Origin: Actinomycetes bacterium
GTDB taxonomy: Bacteria; Actinomycetota; Actinomycetes; Propionibacteriales; Propionibacteriaceae
Length of the DNA stretch: 64,000 nt
Assembly: GCA_023460935.1 (NCBI GenBank)
Contig: JAEWOI010000021.1
Coordinates: forward strand, 1-64,000
Direction: 5' to 3'
The notes under the pieces are model-generated. The model was not told the origin of the DNA, did not search any database, and worked only from the letters and a program-made list of their open reading frames with translations. A program made the position numbers and the translations under genes. Below are positions 9,380 through 16,830 of this stretch, piece by piece; the first letter of the stretch is position 1, and every line of letters begins with the position of its first letter.

Positions 9380-9898
9380 ATGCGGCGCACCAGGCTGCTC
9401 GAGGCCGGCGACGCCGGCGTGCTGGCCCGCCTCGTCCGGGAGAACCGGGAGTTCCTCGCGCCGTGGGACCCGGTGCGGCCGGAGAGCTACTTCACGCCGG
9501 CCGGGCAGGAACGGGTGGTCGCCGAGGCGCTGCTGCGCCAGGCCGCGGGCGGGATGCTGGCTGCGGTGATCCTCGACGACGATGCCGCAGTGGTGGGCCG
9601 GATCAACCTGAACAACATCGTGCGCGGCCCCTTCCAGTCGGCCAGCCTGGGCTACTGGGTGGCCGAGGCCGCGGGCGGGCGTGGCCTGGCCACCGAGGCT
9701 GTGGCCGAAGTGGTGGGGACGGCTTTCGGCGAGCTGGGCCTGCACCGCGTCGAGGCCGGGACGCTGGTGGCCAACCACCGCTCCCAGGCGGTGCTGCGAC
9801 GCAACGGGTTCGAGCAGTACGGGTACGCGCCCGGCTACCTGAGCATCGCCGGGGAGTGGGCCGACCACCTGCTGTTCCAGCGGCTGGCCGGCAGCTGA
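9380..9898 (+). CDS. GNAT N-acetyltransferase, RimJ/RimL-like
   Basis: A 172-residue GNAT-fold acetyltransferase of the ribosomal-protein N-acetyltransferase type. Recognisable elements are the acceptor-site region NREFLAPWDPVRPESYF near the N terminus, the acetyl-CoA segment ending YWVAEAAGGRGLATEAV (the Q/RxxGxG/A loop) near residues 93-110, and the C-terminal HRVEAGTLVANHRSQAVLRRNGF, given here in part as VEAGTLVANHRSQAV. It is expected to transfer acetyl from acetyl-CoA to an amine, possibly a protein N terminus such as S5, S18 or L12. Overlap in operon with an ABC exporter suggests no specific substrate. Confidence 0.85.
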   Translation: MRRTRLLEAGDAGVLARLVRENREFLAPWDPVRPESYFTPAGQERVVAEALLRQAAGGMLAAVILDDDAAVVGRINLNNIVRGPFQSASLGYWVAEAAGGRGLATEAVAEVVGTAFGELGLHRVEAGTLVANHRSQAVLRRNGFEQYGYAPGYLSIAGEWADHLLFQRLAGS

Positions 9899-9990
9899 GG
9901 CTGGGGCCGTTCCGGCGCACCTCCCGACCGGTGTGACATGCTGTTCGGGGCGAGGGCCGCGCCTGCGGCCGGTGGACGGGTGGAGGCAGG

Positions 9991-11139
9991 ATGGAAGACG
10001 GCGCGGGCGCCGCGGGGGAACAGAAGAAGCGGGTCCTCTTCCTGTTCTCCGACACCGGCGGCGGGCACCGCTCGGCCACCGAGGCGATGATCGAGGCCCT
10101 CGAGCTGGAGTACCCGGGACGCTTCGAGGCCACCAAGGTGGACTTCTTCCGCGAGTACTACCCCCGTCCGCTGAAGTTCGCTCCGGAGATCTACCCGCCG
10201 ATCTCCCGCCTGCCCCAAGCCTGGGGCTTCTCGTTCAAGGTCTCCGACGGCAGGGGCAGGACGAAGGTGGCCAGCGAGCTGGCCTACCCCTACCTGCGCC
10301 GGGCAGCCCAGCGGCTGGTGAAGGAGAACCCTGCCGACCTGATCGTCTCGGTGCACCCGCTGGTGAACACGACGCTGATGCGCGCCATGCGCCGCTCCCC
10401 CCGGCCGTACCTGACGGTGGTGACCGACCTGGTCTCGACGCACGCCTTCTGGTTCGACCGCCGGGCCGACCTGGTGGTGGTGGCGACGCCCGAGGCGAAG
10501 GCCAAGGCGATGGAGTACGGCATCCCGCAGGGCAACCTGCGGGTGATCGGGTTGCCGGTGGCGGACCGGTTCAGCCGTCCCCAGGGCGACCGGATGGCCT
10601 GGCGCGAGGAGCAGGGCTGGCGCACCGACCTGCCGGTGATCCTGATGGTCGGGGGCGGGGACGGCATGGGCCCGCTGAAGCGCGTGGCGAAGGCGATCAA
10701 CGAGGCCCGCCTGCCGGCGAGCCTGGTGGTGATCTGCGGCCGGAACGACGAACTGCGGGCCGAGCTGGAGCAGGTGGACTGGCACCTGCCGGTGCACCTG
10801 TACGGCTTCACGACGCAGATGCCGCAGTTCATGGCCGCCGCCGACATGCTGGTGACGAAGGCCGGGCCGGGCACCATCAGCGAGGCGTTCATCAGCGGCC
10901 TGCCGCTCGTTTTGTACGCCCGCCTGCCCGGTCAGGAGGACGGCAACGTCAGCTACGTCGTGAAGGAGCGGGCGGGAGTATGGGCGCCGCGGCCGCGCGA
11001 GGTGGTGGACGCACTGCGCCGCTGGGTCGAGGACCCGGTCGAGCGCGAGCGGGCGGCAGCAGCCAGCCGGCGGGTCGCCCGGCCGGGGGCTGCCCGGGAG
11101 ATCGCCCGGCTGATCGCGGACCAGGTCGGCCTCGGCTGA
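9991..11139 (+). CDS. MGDG-synthase-like glycosyltransferase (GT28)
   Basis: A 382-residue GT-B glycosyltransferase related to monogalactosyldiacylglycerol synthases and processive diacylglycerol glucosyltransferases. The N-terminal domain has the family's SDTGGGHRSAT motif (residues 14-24), then VDFFREYYPRPLKFAPEIY and HPLVNTTLMRAM; the C-terminal domain carries GGGDGMG and VTKAGPGTISEAFISGLPL, the donor-binding block. It probably glycosylates diacylglycerol or a related lipid at the inner face of the membrane. Ribosome site GGAGGCAGG precedes the ATG. It is followed by a membrane protein gene and a methyltransferase on the same strand, which may act on the same envelope lipid; that is inference. 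Confidence 0.8.
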   Translation: MEDGAGAAGEQKKRVLFLFSDTGGGHRSATEAMIEALELEYPGRFEATKVDFFREYYPRPLKFAPEIYPPISRLPQAWGFSFKVSDGRGRTKVASELAYPYLRRAAQRLVKENPADLIVSVHPLVNTTLMRAMRRSPRPYLTVVTDLVSTHAFWFDRRADLVVVATPEAKAKAMEYGIPQGNLRVIGLPVADRFSRPQGDRMAWREEQGWRTDLPVILMVGGGDGMGPLKRVAKAINEARLPASLVVICGRNDELRAELEQVDWHLPVHLYGFTTQMPQFMAAADMLVTKAGPGTISEAFISGLPLVLYARLPGQEDGNVSYVVKERAGVWAPRPREVVDALRRWVEDPVERERAAAASRRVARPGAAREIARLIADQVGLG

Positions 11140-11198
11140 GGCCGCCCGAACGGGGTCGCTACCCTCGGTAGTCGGACGAGTTCGAGGACGGGAAGCAG

Positions 11199-11990
11199 TT
11201 GACGCAGGACAGCAAGCAGGTGGAGCCGGAGGAGAAGGAGCCGGTCAAGGTCTCCTTCTCCCTGCCCCAGATCACCGGCGGCGCCCTGGCGGCCGCGACC
11301 GCGGCCGCCCTCGGCGCGCAACTCGGCGTGGCCGGGACGATCTTCGGTGCAGCGGTGGCGAGCGTGATCGGCGGCATCGCCGGCACGCTGTACAGCGCCG
11401 GCATCGACCGGACCCACCGGAGGGTGACCGAGGCCATCCAGCGCGGCTACGAGCGGGTGCGGGAGGCCCAGGACCGTGACGGGGTGCCCACCCAGGTGCT
11501 CGGCGCGGACGACCCGGCAGCGACCCACGTGCTGCCCGGGCTGGGGGCTGGCACGGAGATCTTCCGGCAGGCCGCCGACCCCACGGCCGTGCTTCCCGGG
11601 ACGGACAGCACCAGGGCCGACCTCGAGCCGATCGGCGGCGCGACGACCGGCGGCCGGGACGGCTCCAGCGCCAGGGTGTGGAAGGTGATGGGCATCACCG
11701 CTGCGGCCATGTTCGTGCTCGCCCTCGTGGTCGTGACGGCCCTGGAGCTGGGCCTCGGCCGGTCGCTCGACGGCTCCGACGGCACCACGGTCTCCCAGGT
11801 GGTGCGCCAGCGCCCCGCCGACCCGAAGCCGCGGCCCACCCCTACCCCCACCGTCGTGACGCCCGCGCCGACCCCGACGCCGTCCGCCACCACGAGCGAG
11901 CCCACCCCTACCGCATCGGTCGATCCGACCCCCACTCCCACCGAGACCGGGACGGCGACGGTGCCCGAGCCGACCCCCACAGAGAGCTGA
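11199..11990 (+). CDS. Two-helix membrane protein with PT-rich C-terminal tail
   Basis: No family recognised. The 263-residue product starts at TTG. After a short charged N terminus it has an Ala/Gly-rich hydrophobic stretch (about residues 25-65, including GTIFGAAVASVIGGIAGTLY), a soluble segment, a clear helix VMGITAAAMFVLALVVVTAL near residue 165-185, then an 80-residue tail of Pro-Thr repeats (PTPTPT units) that is probably extracytoplasmic and may span the cell wall. The TTG start is chosen because no ATG or GTG lies upstream in frame close by and a GACGGG-like site precedes it; it is therefore uncertain. The neighbours (lipid glycosyltransferase, methyltransferase) hint at an envelope role. 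Confidence 0.65.
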   Translation: MTQDSKQVEPEEKEPVKVSFSLPQITGGALAAATAAALGAQLGVAGTIFGAAVASVIGGIAGTLYSAGIDRTHRRVTEAIQRGYERVREAQDRDGVPTQVLGADDPAATHVLPGLGAGTEIFRQAADPTAVLPGTDSTRADLEPIGGATTGGRDGSSARVWKVMGITAAAMFVLALVVVTALELGLGRSLDGSDGTTVSQVVRQRPADPKPRPTPTPTVVTPAPTPTPSATTSEPTPTASVDPTPTPTETGTATVPEPTPTES

Positions 11991-11997
11991 GCGGAGC

Positions 11998-12711
11998 GTG
12001 AGCGGCGGACTGGACGACAAGCACGGCCTCGACGAGGCGTTCGACCGCGCGTCGAGGCGGTACGACCTGCTCACCCGGCTGAACCCTGGCTACCACCGCC
12101 ACCTGGCCGACGCTGCCACCGAACTGGTGGGCCGCAGCGGTGAGGAGGGCGAACTGCTCGACCTGGGTTGCGGCTCCGGGTCCTCAACGCGGGCGCTGCT
12201 CGCAGCCGGCGCGCAGCGGATCACTGGTGTGGACGCATCGTCCGGCATGCTCGCCCATGCTGCGGCGAAGCGCTGGCCCGAGGACGTGCGCTTCGTCCAC
12301 GCCACGGCCCAGGAGCTGCCGGCGGTGCTCGAGCGGCCCGTCGACGGCGTGCTGGCCGCCTACCTGTTCCGCAACCTCACCCCGGAGGACCGCGACCTGG
12401 TGCTGGCGGAGGTGGCCCGGGCGCTGCGGCCCGGTGGCTGGCTCGTGGTGCAGGAGTATTCCGTGGCGGGCCGGCCGGTGGCGGAGTCGGTGTGGACGGC
12501 GGTCTGCTGGCTGGTGGTGATCCCGCTGAGCCTCGTGGTGGGCGGCTCGCCTCGGCTCTACCGATACCTGTGGCGCAGCGCGCGCAGGTTCGACAGCACC
12601 GCTGCGTTCATGGACCGGCTGGCGGCCGCGGGGTTCACCGACGTCGCCGTCCGCACCGTCCCGGGGTGGCAGCGCGGCATCCTGCACACCTTCGTCGCGC
12701 GGCGGCCGTAG
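11998..12711 (+). CDS. UbiE/MenG-like SAM-dependent methyltransferase
   Basis: A 237-residue class I methyltransferase. The SAM site reads LLDLGCGSGSSTRAL (motif I) near residue 46, with TGVDASSGML (motif II) and RALRPGGWLVVQEYS (post-motif III) downstream. The N-terminal FDRASRRYDLLTRLNPGYHR resembles the start of demethylmenaquinone methyltransferases, and a hydrophobic stretch WLVVIPLSLVVGG near residue 170 could let it work at the membrane on a quinone or another lipid. It starts at GTG seven bases after the previous stop. I do not call it menG because typical menG neighbours are absent and the C terminus diverges. Substrate is open. Confidence 0.78.
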   Translation: MSGGLDDKHGLDEAFDRASRRYDLLTRLNPGYHRHLADAATELVGRSGEEGELLDLGCGSGSSTRALLAAGAQRITGVDASSGMLAHAAAKRWPEDVRFVHATAQELPAVLERPVDGVLAAYLFRNLTPEDRDLVLAEVARALRPGGWLVVQEYSVAGRPVAESVWTAVCWLVVIPLSLVVGGSPRLYRYLWRSARRFDSTAAFMDRLAAAGFTDVAVRTVPGWQRGILHTFVARRP

Positions 12712-12722
12712 CGGACGCGAGG

Positions 12723-13109
12723 TCAGCCGAACGAGTTCACCATGAACGCCGCTGCCCTGGTGACGTACTCCCGGAACTCGCCCAGTTCCGGCTCCGGCAG
12801 GCCGAGGGAGTCCAGGGCTGCGTTCATGTGCAGCAGCCAGCGATCACGCATGTCGGAGGTCACGGCGAACGGCGCGTGCCGGATGCGCAGCCGGGGATGC
12901 CCGCGGGTCTCGGAATAGGTGTGCGGGCCGCCCCAGTACTGCTCAAGGAACAGCTGCAGCCGCTCCGCCGCCGGGCCGAGATCGGCCTCGGGGTAGAGGG
13001 CACGCAGCTGGGGGTCCCCGGCCACGCCGCGGTAGAACTCATCGACCAGCGCAACGAACGTTGCATGGCCGCCGACGCGCTCGTAGAGCGGGGCTGCTTC
13101 CGGCTGCAT
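12723..13109 (-). CDS. glbO: Group II truncated haemoglobin (trHbO)
   Basis: A 128-residue 2-on-2 globin that binds haem and O2 or NO. Visible residues: Tyr26 (B10), Tyr58/Tyr64 around the CD turn, proximal His78 in RIRHAPF, and Trp91 (G8) in RDRWLLHMN, all typical of group II. Start is set at the ATG of MQPEAAPLYERVGG by the family length; GGAGGG lies almost directly before it, an unusually short spacing, so a GTG start about ten codons upstream is possible. It is the last gene of the leftward litR-phr-glbO run (43 bases after phr). In actinobacteria the protein is linked to O2 handling and nitrosative stress. Confidence 0.9.
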   Translation of the reverse strand: MQPEAAPLYERVGGHATFVALVDEFYRGVAGDPQLRALYPEADLGPAAERLQLFLEQYWGGPHTYSETRGHPRLRIRHAPFAVTSDMRDRWLLHMNAALDSLGLPEPELGEFREYVTRAAAFMVNSFG

Positions 13110-13152
13110 CCCTCCATTCTGCCGGGTGCCCGCCCGGACGCCACCGGCCGGT

Positions 13153-14505
13153 TCAGCGGGCCTGGTAGCGGGCGAGCGCCTCGGCCCTGGCCTCCGCGTG
13201 GTCGACCAGCGGGCCGGGATAGCCGTTGGCATAGCCGTCCGGCGCTGCCCATGGCCGGTGCGCGCCGGCCCCGGTCAGGTGGCGCAGTTCCGGCACCCAC
13301 CGCCGCACGTAGTCGCCCTCGGGGTCGAACCGCTCACCCTGTGTCACCGGGTTGAACACGCGGTAGTAGGGGGCGGCGTCGGTGCCGGTTCCGGCCACCC
13401 ACTGCCAGCCGTGGGTGTTGGAGGCCAGGTCACCATCGATCAGGTGGTCGAGGAAGTGTCGCGCCCCGTGGCCCCACCACACGTGCAGGTCCTTGGTGAG
13501 GAAGCTGGCCGTGATCATCCGCACCCGGTTGTGCATCCAGCCGGTGGCCAGCAGCTGGCGCATGCCGGCATCCACCATCGGATAGCCGGTGCGGCCCTCC
13601 CGCCAGGCTTCGAAACCCGGCCCCGGCTCGTCGTAGGCCACGCCGAGCGAACGCAGGTCCGCGCCGAGCGAGCCGGGGTTGCGGTGCAGCACGTCGGCGT
13701 AGAACTCCCGCCAGGCCAGCTCGGTGACGAACCGCTCGGCTCCCCTGCCCTCGTGCGCGGCCAGGTCGGCGAGCAACGTCCGTGGGTGGAGCACCCCGAA
13801 CTTGAGGTGCGCGGACAACCGCGAGGTCGCGTCCAGGTCGGGCCGCTCGCGCTGCTCGGCGTAGCCCTCCAGCCCGTCGGCGAGGAACCGGTGCCAGCGC
13901 TCGAGCGCGGCATGCTCACCCGCCGGGGGCAGCCCGACGGGGCAATCGGCGAGCGCAGCGTCCACCTCGGCCCACGCCTCGGCGTCGCTCGCTGCTCCGG
14001 CCAGTTCCAGGCCGTCGGGCTCGCCGGCCGGCTGCCGCCAGCCGTGCTCGCGCCACGCGCGCAGGAAGGGCGTGAACACGCGGTAGCCGTCACCGGCGGC
14101 GTTCACCACCCGGCCGGGCCTGACGGCGTAGGGCGAACCGGTCTCCACCCAGGCCACGCCCGCACTGGCCAGTGCCGCCCGCACCCGGGCGTCGCGCGCT
14201 GCTCCGGCCGGCTCGGTCTCCGTGGACACGTGTACAGCGGCAGCTCCCACCTCGGCGGCCAGCCTCGGCAGCACGACCGCCGGGTCGCCCCGGCGCAGGC
14301 AGAGCCGGCCATCGTAGGCCTGGTCGAGCTCGCGCAGGTTGGCGGCGAGCCAGCCGCGCCGCACCGGGCCGGCCGGCTCGAAGAACTCGGGGTCCAGCAC
14401 GAAGCAGGCCTGGACCGGGCCGGCTGCGGCCGCCGCAGCCAGTGCCGGGTGGTCCTGGCGCCGCAGGTCCCTGCGCAGCCACAGCAGGCTCGCGGCCGCT
14501 GCCAT
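13153..14505 (-). CDS. phr: Deoxyribodipyrimidine photolyase (class I CPD)
   Basis: Light-driven repair of cyclobutane pyrimidine dimers, using FADH- and an antenna chromophore. The 450-residue protein starts with LLWLRRDLRRQDHPAL (photolyase N-terminal alpha/beta domain) and ends with the FAD domain: ELAWREFYADVL near 255, YPMVDAGMRQLLATGWMHNR near 300-320 and DGDLASNTHGWQW near 355, followed by FNPVTQGERFDP. These contain the family's FAD pocket and tryptophan electron-transfer residues. Its ATG overlaps the litR stop by one base (TGATG on the minus strand), so photolyase is almost certainly co-transcribed with, and controlled by, the photoreceptor-repressor. Alternative within family: (6-4) photolyase, less likely for a protein of this form. 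Confidence 0.93.
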   Translation of the reverse strand: MAAAASLLWLRRDLRRQDHPALAAAAAAGPVQACFVLDPEFFEPAGPVRRGWLAANLRELDQAYDGRLCLRRGDPAVVLPRLAAEVGAAAVHVSTETEPAGAARDARVRAALASAGVAWVETGSPYAVRPGRVVNAAGDGYRVFTPFLRAWREHGWRQPAGEPDGLELAGAASDAEAWAEVDAALADCPVGLPPAGEHAALERWHRFLADGLEGYAEQRERPDLDATSRLSAHLKFGVLHPRTLLADLAAHEGRGAERFVTELAWREFYADVLHRNPGSLGADLRSLGVAYDEPGPGFEAWREGRTGYPMVDAGMRQLLATGWMHNRVRMITASFLTKDLHVWWGHGARHFLDHLIDGDLASNTHGWQWVAGTGTDAAPYYRVFNPVTQGERFDPEGDYVRRWVPELRHLTGAGAHRPWAAPDGYANGYPGPLVDHAEARAEALARYQAR

Positions 14506-15338
14506 CAGGAGCCGTCGGCCAGCGTGGCCGCCGCGGCGCTGATGTCGTGGCCGAGCCGCTGGCCGGGGTGACCGACAGCATCCTGGTACCGGCCACCCAC
14601 CAGCACCGGTACCGAGAACTCCTCGTGCAGCAGCGCAGCCACCTGGCCCGCCTTTGCGACATCGCGATGCCGGGGCACTGCGGTGACCGCAGCCCGCGGG
14701 GCAGCCTTGACGGCAGCGTCGCGCCAGGCCTCGAGCGGCACCTGGGCGCCGAGGTAGATCGTCGGCAGCCCTGCGCGCCGCGCCGTCACTGCGAAGGCCA
14801 TCAGGCCCAGCTGGTGGTCGACCCCTGGCGGGGCGCCGATGAGCACGGGTGGACCGCTCTGGCCGTTGAGCGCAGCTTCATAGGCTGCGGAGAGGCGCCG
14901 CATGACCACGTTGCTGACCAGGTGCTCACCGGCGACGGAAACGGTGCCGTCAGCCCAGGCCGTCCCGAGCCGTTGCAGCGCCGGCATCAGCCAGTGGTCA
15001 ACGGTCCGCTCGAACCGGCCGTTGCTGAACCGCTTGTCGACCTCGTGGGCCACGGCCGGGGCGTCGAGCCGGGCGGCAGCGTCGATCAGGGCAGCGTAGG
15101 GGTCGGCGCCGAGCTCGGGTTCCGGCTGCCGGAGCACCTCGGCGGCCGCCCGCCGCGGTGGCCAGCCCGCCTCCACCAGGTCATGCATGGCGCTGATCCT
15201 GGCCAGGGCCAGGTCGTCGTAGACGCGGTAGCCGGAGGCAGTCCGGGCCGGCTCGAGCAGCCCGTAGCGCCGCTCCCAGGCGCGCAGCGTGTGCTCCGCG
15301 ACGCCGGTGAGTTCTGCGGCCTTCTTGATGGTCAGCAT
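14505..15338 (-). CDS. litR: B12-dependent photoreceptor-repressor, LitR/CarH type (MerR family)
   Basis: A 277-residue regulator: MerR winged-helix DNA-binding domain (residues 1-70, LTIKKAAELTGVAEHTLRAW then RRYGLLEP), a helical bundle, and a C-terminal cobalamin-binding domain. It has the light-sensing signature W128-x9-E138-H139 and His175 in PGVDHQLG, matching W131, E141-H142 and the lower Co ligand His177 of Thermus CarH. Known members bind adenosylcobalamin in the dark as tetramers that repress carotenoid genes and fall apart in light. The residue aligned with CarH His132 is Ala129. Start is the ATG of MLTIKK; a TTG four codons earlier is less likely. Divergent from the crt operon, upstream of phr. 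Confidence 0.9.
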   Translation of the reverse strand: MLTIKKAAELTGVAEHTLRAWERRYGLLEPARTASGYRVYDDLALARISAMHDLVEAGWPPRRAAAEVLRQPEPELGADPYAALIDAAARLDAPAVAHEVDKRFSNGRFERTVDHWLMPALQRLGTAWADGTVSVAGEHLVSNVVMRRLSAAYEAALNGQSGPPVLIGAPPGVDHQLGLMAFAVTARRAGLPTIYLGAQVPLEAWRDAAVKAAPRAAVTAVPRHRDVAKAGQVAALLHEEFSVPVLVGGRYQDAVGHPGQRLGHDISAAAATLADGS

Positions 15339-15367
15339 GATTGGCGCCAATGCTAGGGCCCGTGACG

Positions 15368-15406
15368 AAGGTTGAACCCCGAAGTACGCAGTTTGTCTAA
15401 CCTTTT
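15368..15406. promoter_or_regulatory. Divergent litR/tspO-crt promoter with LitR-type operator (site A)
   Basis: An imperfect inverted repeat frames this site: AAGGTTGAAC (15368-15377) and GTCTAACCTT (15395-15404), 8 of 10 positions paired. Read rightward it offers TTGAAC, 18 bases, TCTAAC; read leftward TTAGAC, 18 bases, TTCAAC, i.e. two face-to-face promoter-like pairs sharing the same bases. The right half extends to TGTCTAACCTTTT (15394-15406), which recurs exactly at 15449. MerR-family promoters often have long spacers. Binding by LitR is inferred from position and from autoregulation known for CarH/LitR. Confidence 0.65.
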
Positions 15407-15448
15407 ACGGTCGCGGGTGGACTCCCGGCGTTCCATTGGGCAGGATTC

Positions 15449-15461
15449 TGTCTAACCTTTT
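15449..15461 (+). promoter_or_regulatory. Second LitR-type box (site B) in the tspO leader
   Basis: Exact 13-base copy of TGTCTAACCTTTT, 55 bases after the first copy (about five helical turns) and 15 bases before the tspO-like ATG, partly adjoining its ribosome site GGAAGG. It lies downstream of the proposed rightward promoter, where a bound tetramer would block transcription or loop to site A. Two exact 13-mers this close are not expected by chance in DNA of this composition. Confidence 0.65.
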
Positions 15462-15475
15462 GGAAGGAAACGCCG

Positions 15476-16273
15476 ATGTCAGATCGCCAGCGCCAGTGGC
15501 TGGTCACCGCCGGTGCCGCAGTGATGCTCTTCGGCACGCTGTACGGCTTCGGAGTGATTGGTACCCCCGTCGAGGACTCCGCGAACAGCACCTTCGCCGC
15601 AGACGCCACCCTGCTGGCGCCGGCATCGCGCGCGTTCTCCATCTGGTCGGTGATCTACACCGGCCTGCTCGCCTACGTCGTGTGGCAGTGGCTGCCGGCC
15701 AACACCGCTTCGCCGCGGGCCCGCCGCATCGGCTGGCTGTCGGCATTGTCGATGGTGCTCAACGGCGCTTGGCTGCTGGTCACCCAGTCCCCCGCGCCGT
15801 GGCTGAGTGTCGTGGTGATCCTGCTGCTCGCCCTCACCCTCGGTGAGCTGGTGCGCCGCCTGGGGGTGTCGCGCGACGCCCGCCCGGTCGAACGGGTCGT
15901 GCTCGACGGAGCCTTCGGGCTGTACCTGGGCTGGGTCGCGATCGCTTCGCTGGCCAACGTGACGGCTGTGCTGGTGGCAGCGGGCTTCGATCCCGGCGGA
16001 GAGGTGGCGGAGTACTGGGCAGTGGGCGTGCTGGCCCTCGGCGCGATCCTCGGCGTGGTGCTCGCAGAGCGGCTCGGGGGCCGGCTCGCCGTTGCGGGCG
16101 CCATGGCGTGGGGCCTCGGCTGGATCGCGGTCGGACGGCTCACCGGCGCGCCACCTTCAGAGCTCACGGGGGTGGCCGCGGCCATCGCCGCCGTGGTGGT
16201 ATTGACAGCAGCCGGGCTGGTCTGGCTGCGTCGGGCCACCGGACGCCCGGCCGTGCAGCACGTGACCCGTTGA
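15476..16273 (+). CDS. TspO/MBR-family (tryptophan-rich sensory) membrane protein
   Basis: A 265-residue polytopic membrane protein with about seven hydrophobic segments. SRAFSIWSVIYTGLLAYVVW, GAWLLVTQSPAPWLS and LGWVAIASLANVTA resemble helices of the TspO/MBR family, whose members bind porphyrins, haem or cholesterol-like ligands; here the chain is longer than the 155-170 residues of classic TspO, with extra C-terminal helices. GGAAGGAAAC precedes the ATG. It is the first gene of the crt operon, eight bases before idi. In Rhodobacter TspO modulates photopigment gene expression in response to oxygen and light, so a sensory or photoprotective role is attractive but inferred. Confidence 0.8.
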   Translation: MSDRQRQWLVTAGAAVMLFGTLYGFGVIGTPVEDSANSTFAADATLLAPASRAFSIWSVIYTGLLAYVVWQWLPANTASPRARRIGWLSALSMVLNGAWLLVTQSPAPWLSVVVILLLALTLGELVRRLGVSRDARPVERVVLDGAFGLYLGWVAIASLANVTAVLVAAGFDPGGEVAEYWAVGVLALGAILGVVLAERLGGRLAVAGAMAWGLGWIAVGRLTGAPPSELTGVAAAIAAVVVLTAAGLVWLRRATGRPAVQHVTR

Positions 16274-16281
16274 GGAGCGCC

Positions 16282-16830
16282 ATGACCCACTCCGACGACG
16301 ACCTCGTGGTGTTGCTGGACGAGTACGAGCGTCCAGTGGGCACCGCGCAGCGGATGGCAGTGCACGGCCCGGCCACGCCCCGGCACCTCGCCTTCTCCGC
16401 CTACCTCTTCGACGACCACGGCCGGGTGCTGCTCACCCGGCGTGCGCTGACCAAGGTCACCTGGCCGGGCGTGTGGACCAACTCCTGCTGCGGGCACCCG
16501 AGGCCCGGCGAGCCGGCGACAGAGGCGGTGGCCCGGCGGGTGGCGCAGGAACTCGGAGCGACCGTAGCCGGGCTCGAACTCGTCCTCCCGGACTTCGGCT
16601 ACCGGGCCACCGACGCCTCCGGGGTGGTGGAGAACGAGCACTGCCCGGTCTGGGTGGGCCGCCTGCAGGGGGCCCTCCGTCCCGATCCGGAGGAGGTCGC
16701 GGAGACCACCTGGGTCGAGTGGGACGACCTCGCGGGAATCGTGGCGGCCGCCCCCGACCTGCTCAGCCCGTGGTGCGTGGCGCAGGTGCCGCTGCTCGCA
16801 GCGGCACTGGGGAAGGCCGGTGCGGCATGA
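16282..16830 (+). CDS. idi: Isopentenyl-diphosphate delta-isomerase, type I
   Basis: Converts IPP to DMAPP, supplying the primer for carotenoid synthesis. The 182-residue Nudix-fold protein has the catalytic Cys70 in TNSCCGHP, the Nudix-like helix RPGEPATEAVARRVAQELG, and Glu119 in VVENEHCPVW, all diagnostic of type I Idi. Ribosome site GAGGAG lies before the ATG. Its stop overlaps the crtE start by four bases (ATGA). Co-expression with crtE-I-B raises precursor supply under the same control as pigment synthesis. Confidence 0.95.
   Translation: MTHSDDDLVVLLDEYERPVGTAQRMAVHGPATPRHLAFSAYLFDDHGRVLLTRRALTKVTWPGVWTNSCCGHPRPGEPATEAVARRVAQELGATVAGLELVLPDFGYRATDASGVVENEHCPVWVGRLQGALRPDPEEVAETTWVEWDDLAGIVAAAPDLLSPWCVAQVPLLAAALGKAGAA

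Noticed and set aside
11820..11985. Tandem DNA repeat array in the 3' part of the 11199-11990 gene
   Set aside because: It is simply codon repetition encoding a Pro-Thr-rich tail, not a separate repeat element or CRISPR.
11998..12711. Carotenoid methyltransferase (CrtT/CrtV-like) or menG
   Set aside because: Separated from the crt operon by three leftward genes, and neither motif set nor neighbours support those specific names.
15339..15350. TTG start of litR four codons upstream
   Set aside because: ATG at 15338 begins the conserved MerR N terminus; no reason to extend.
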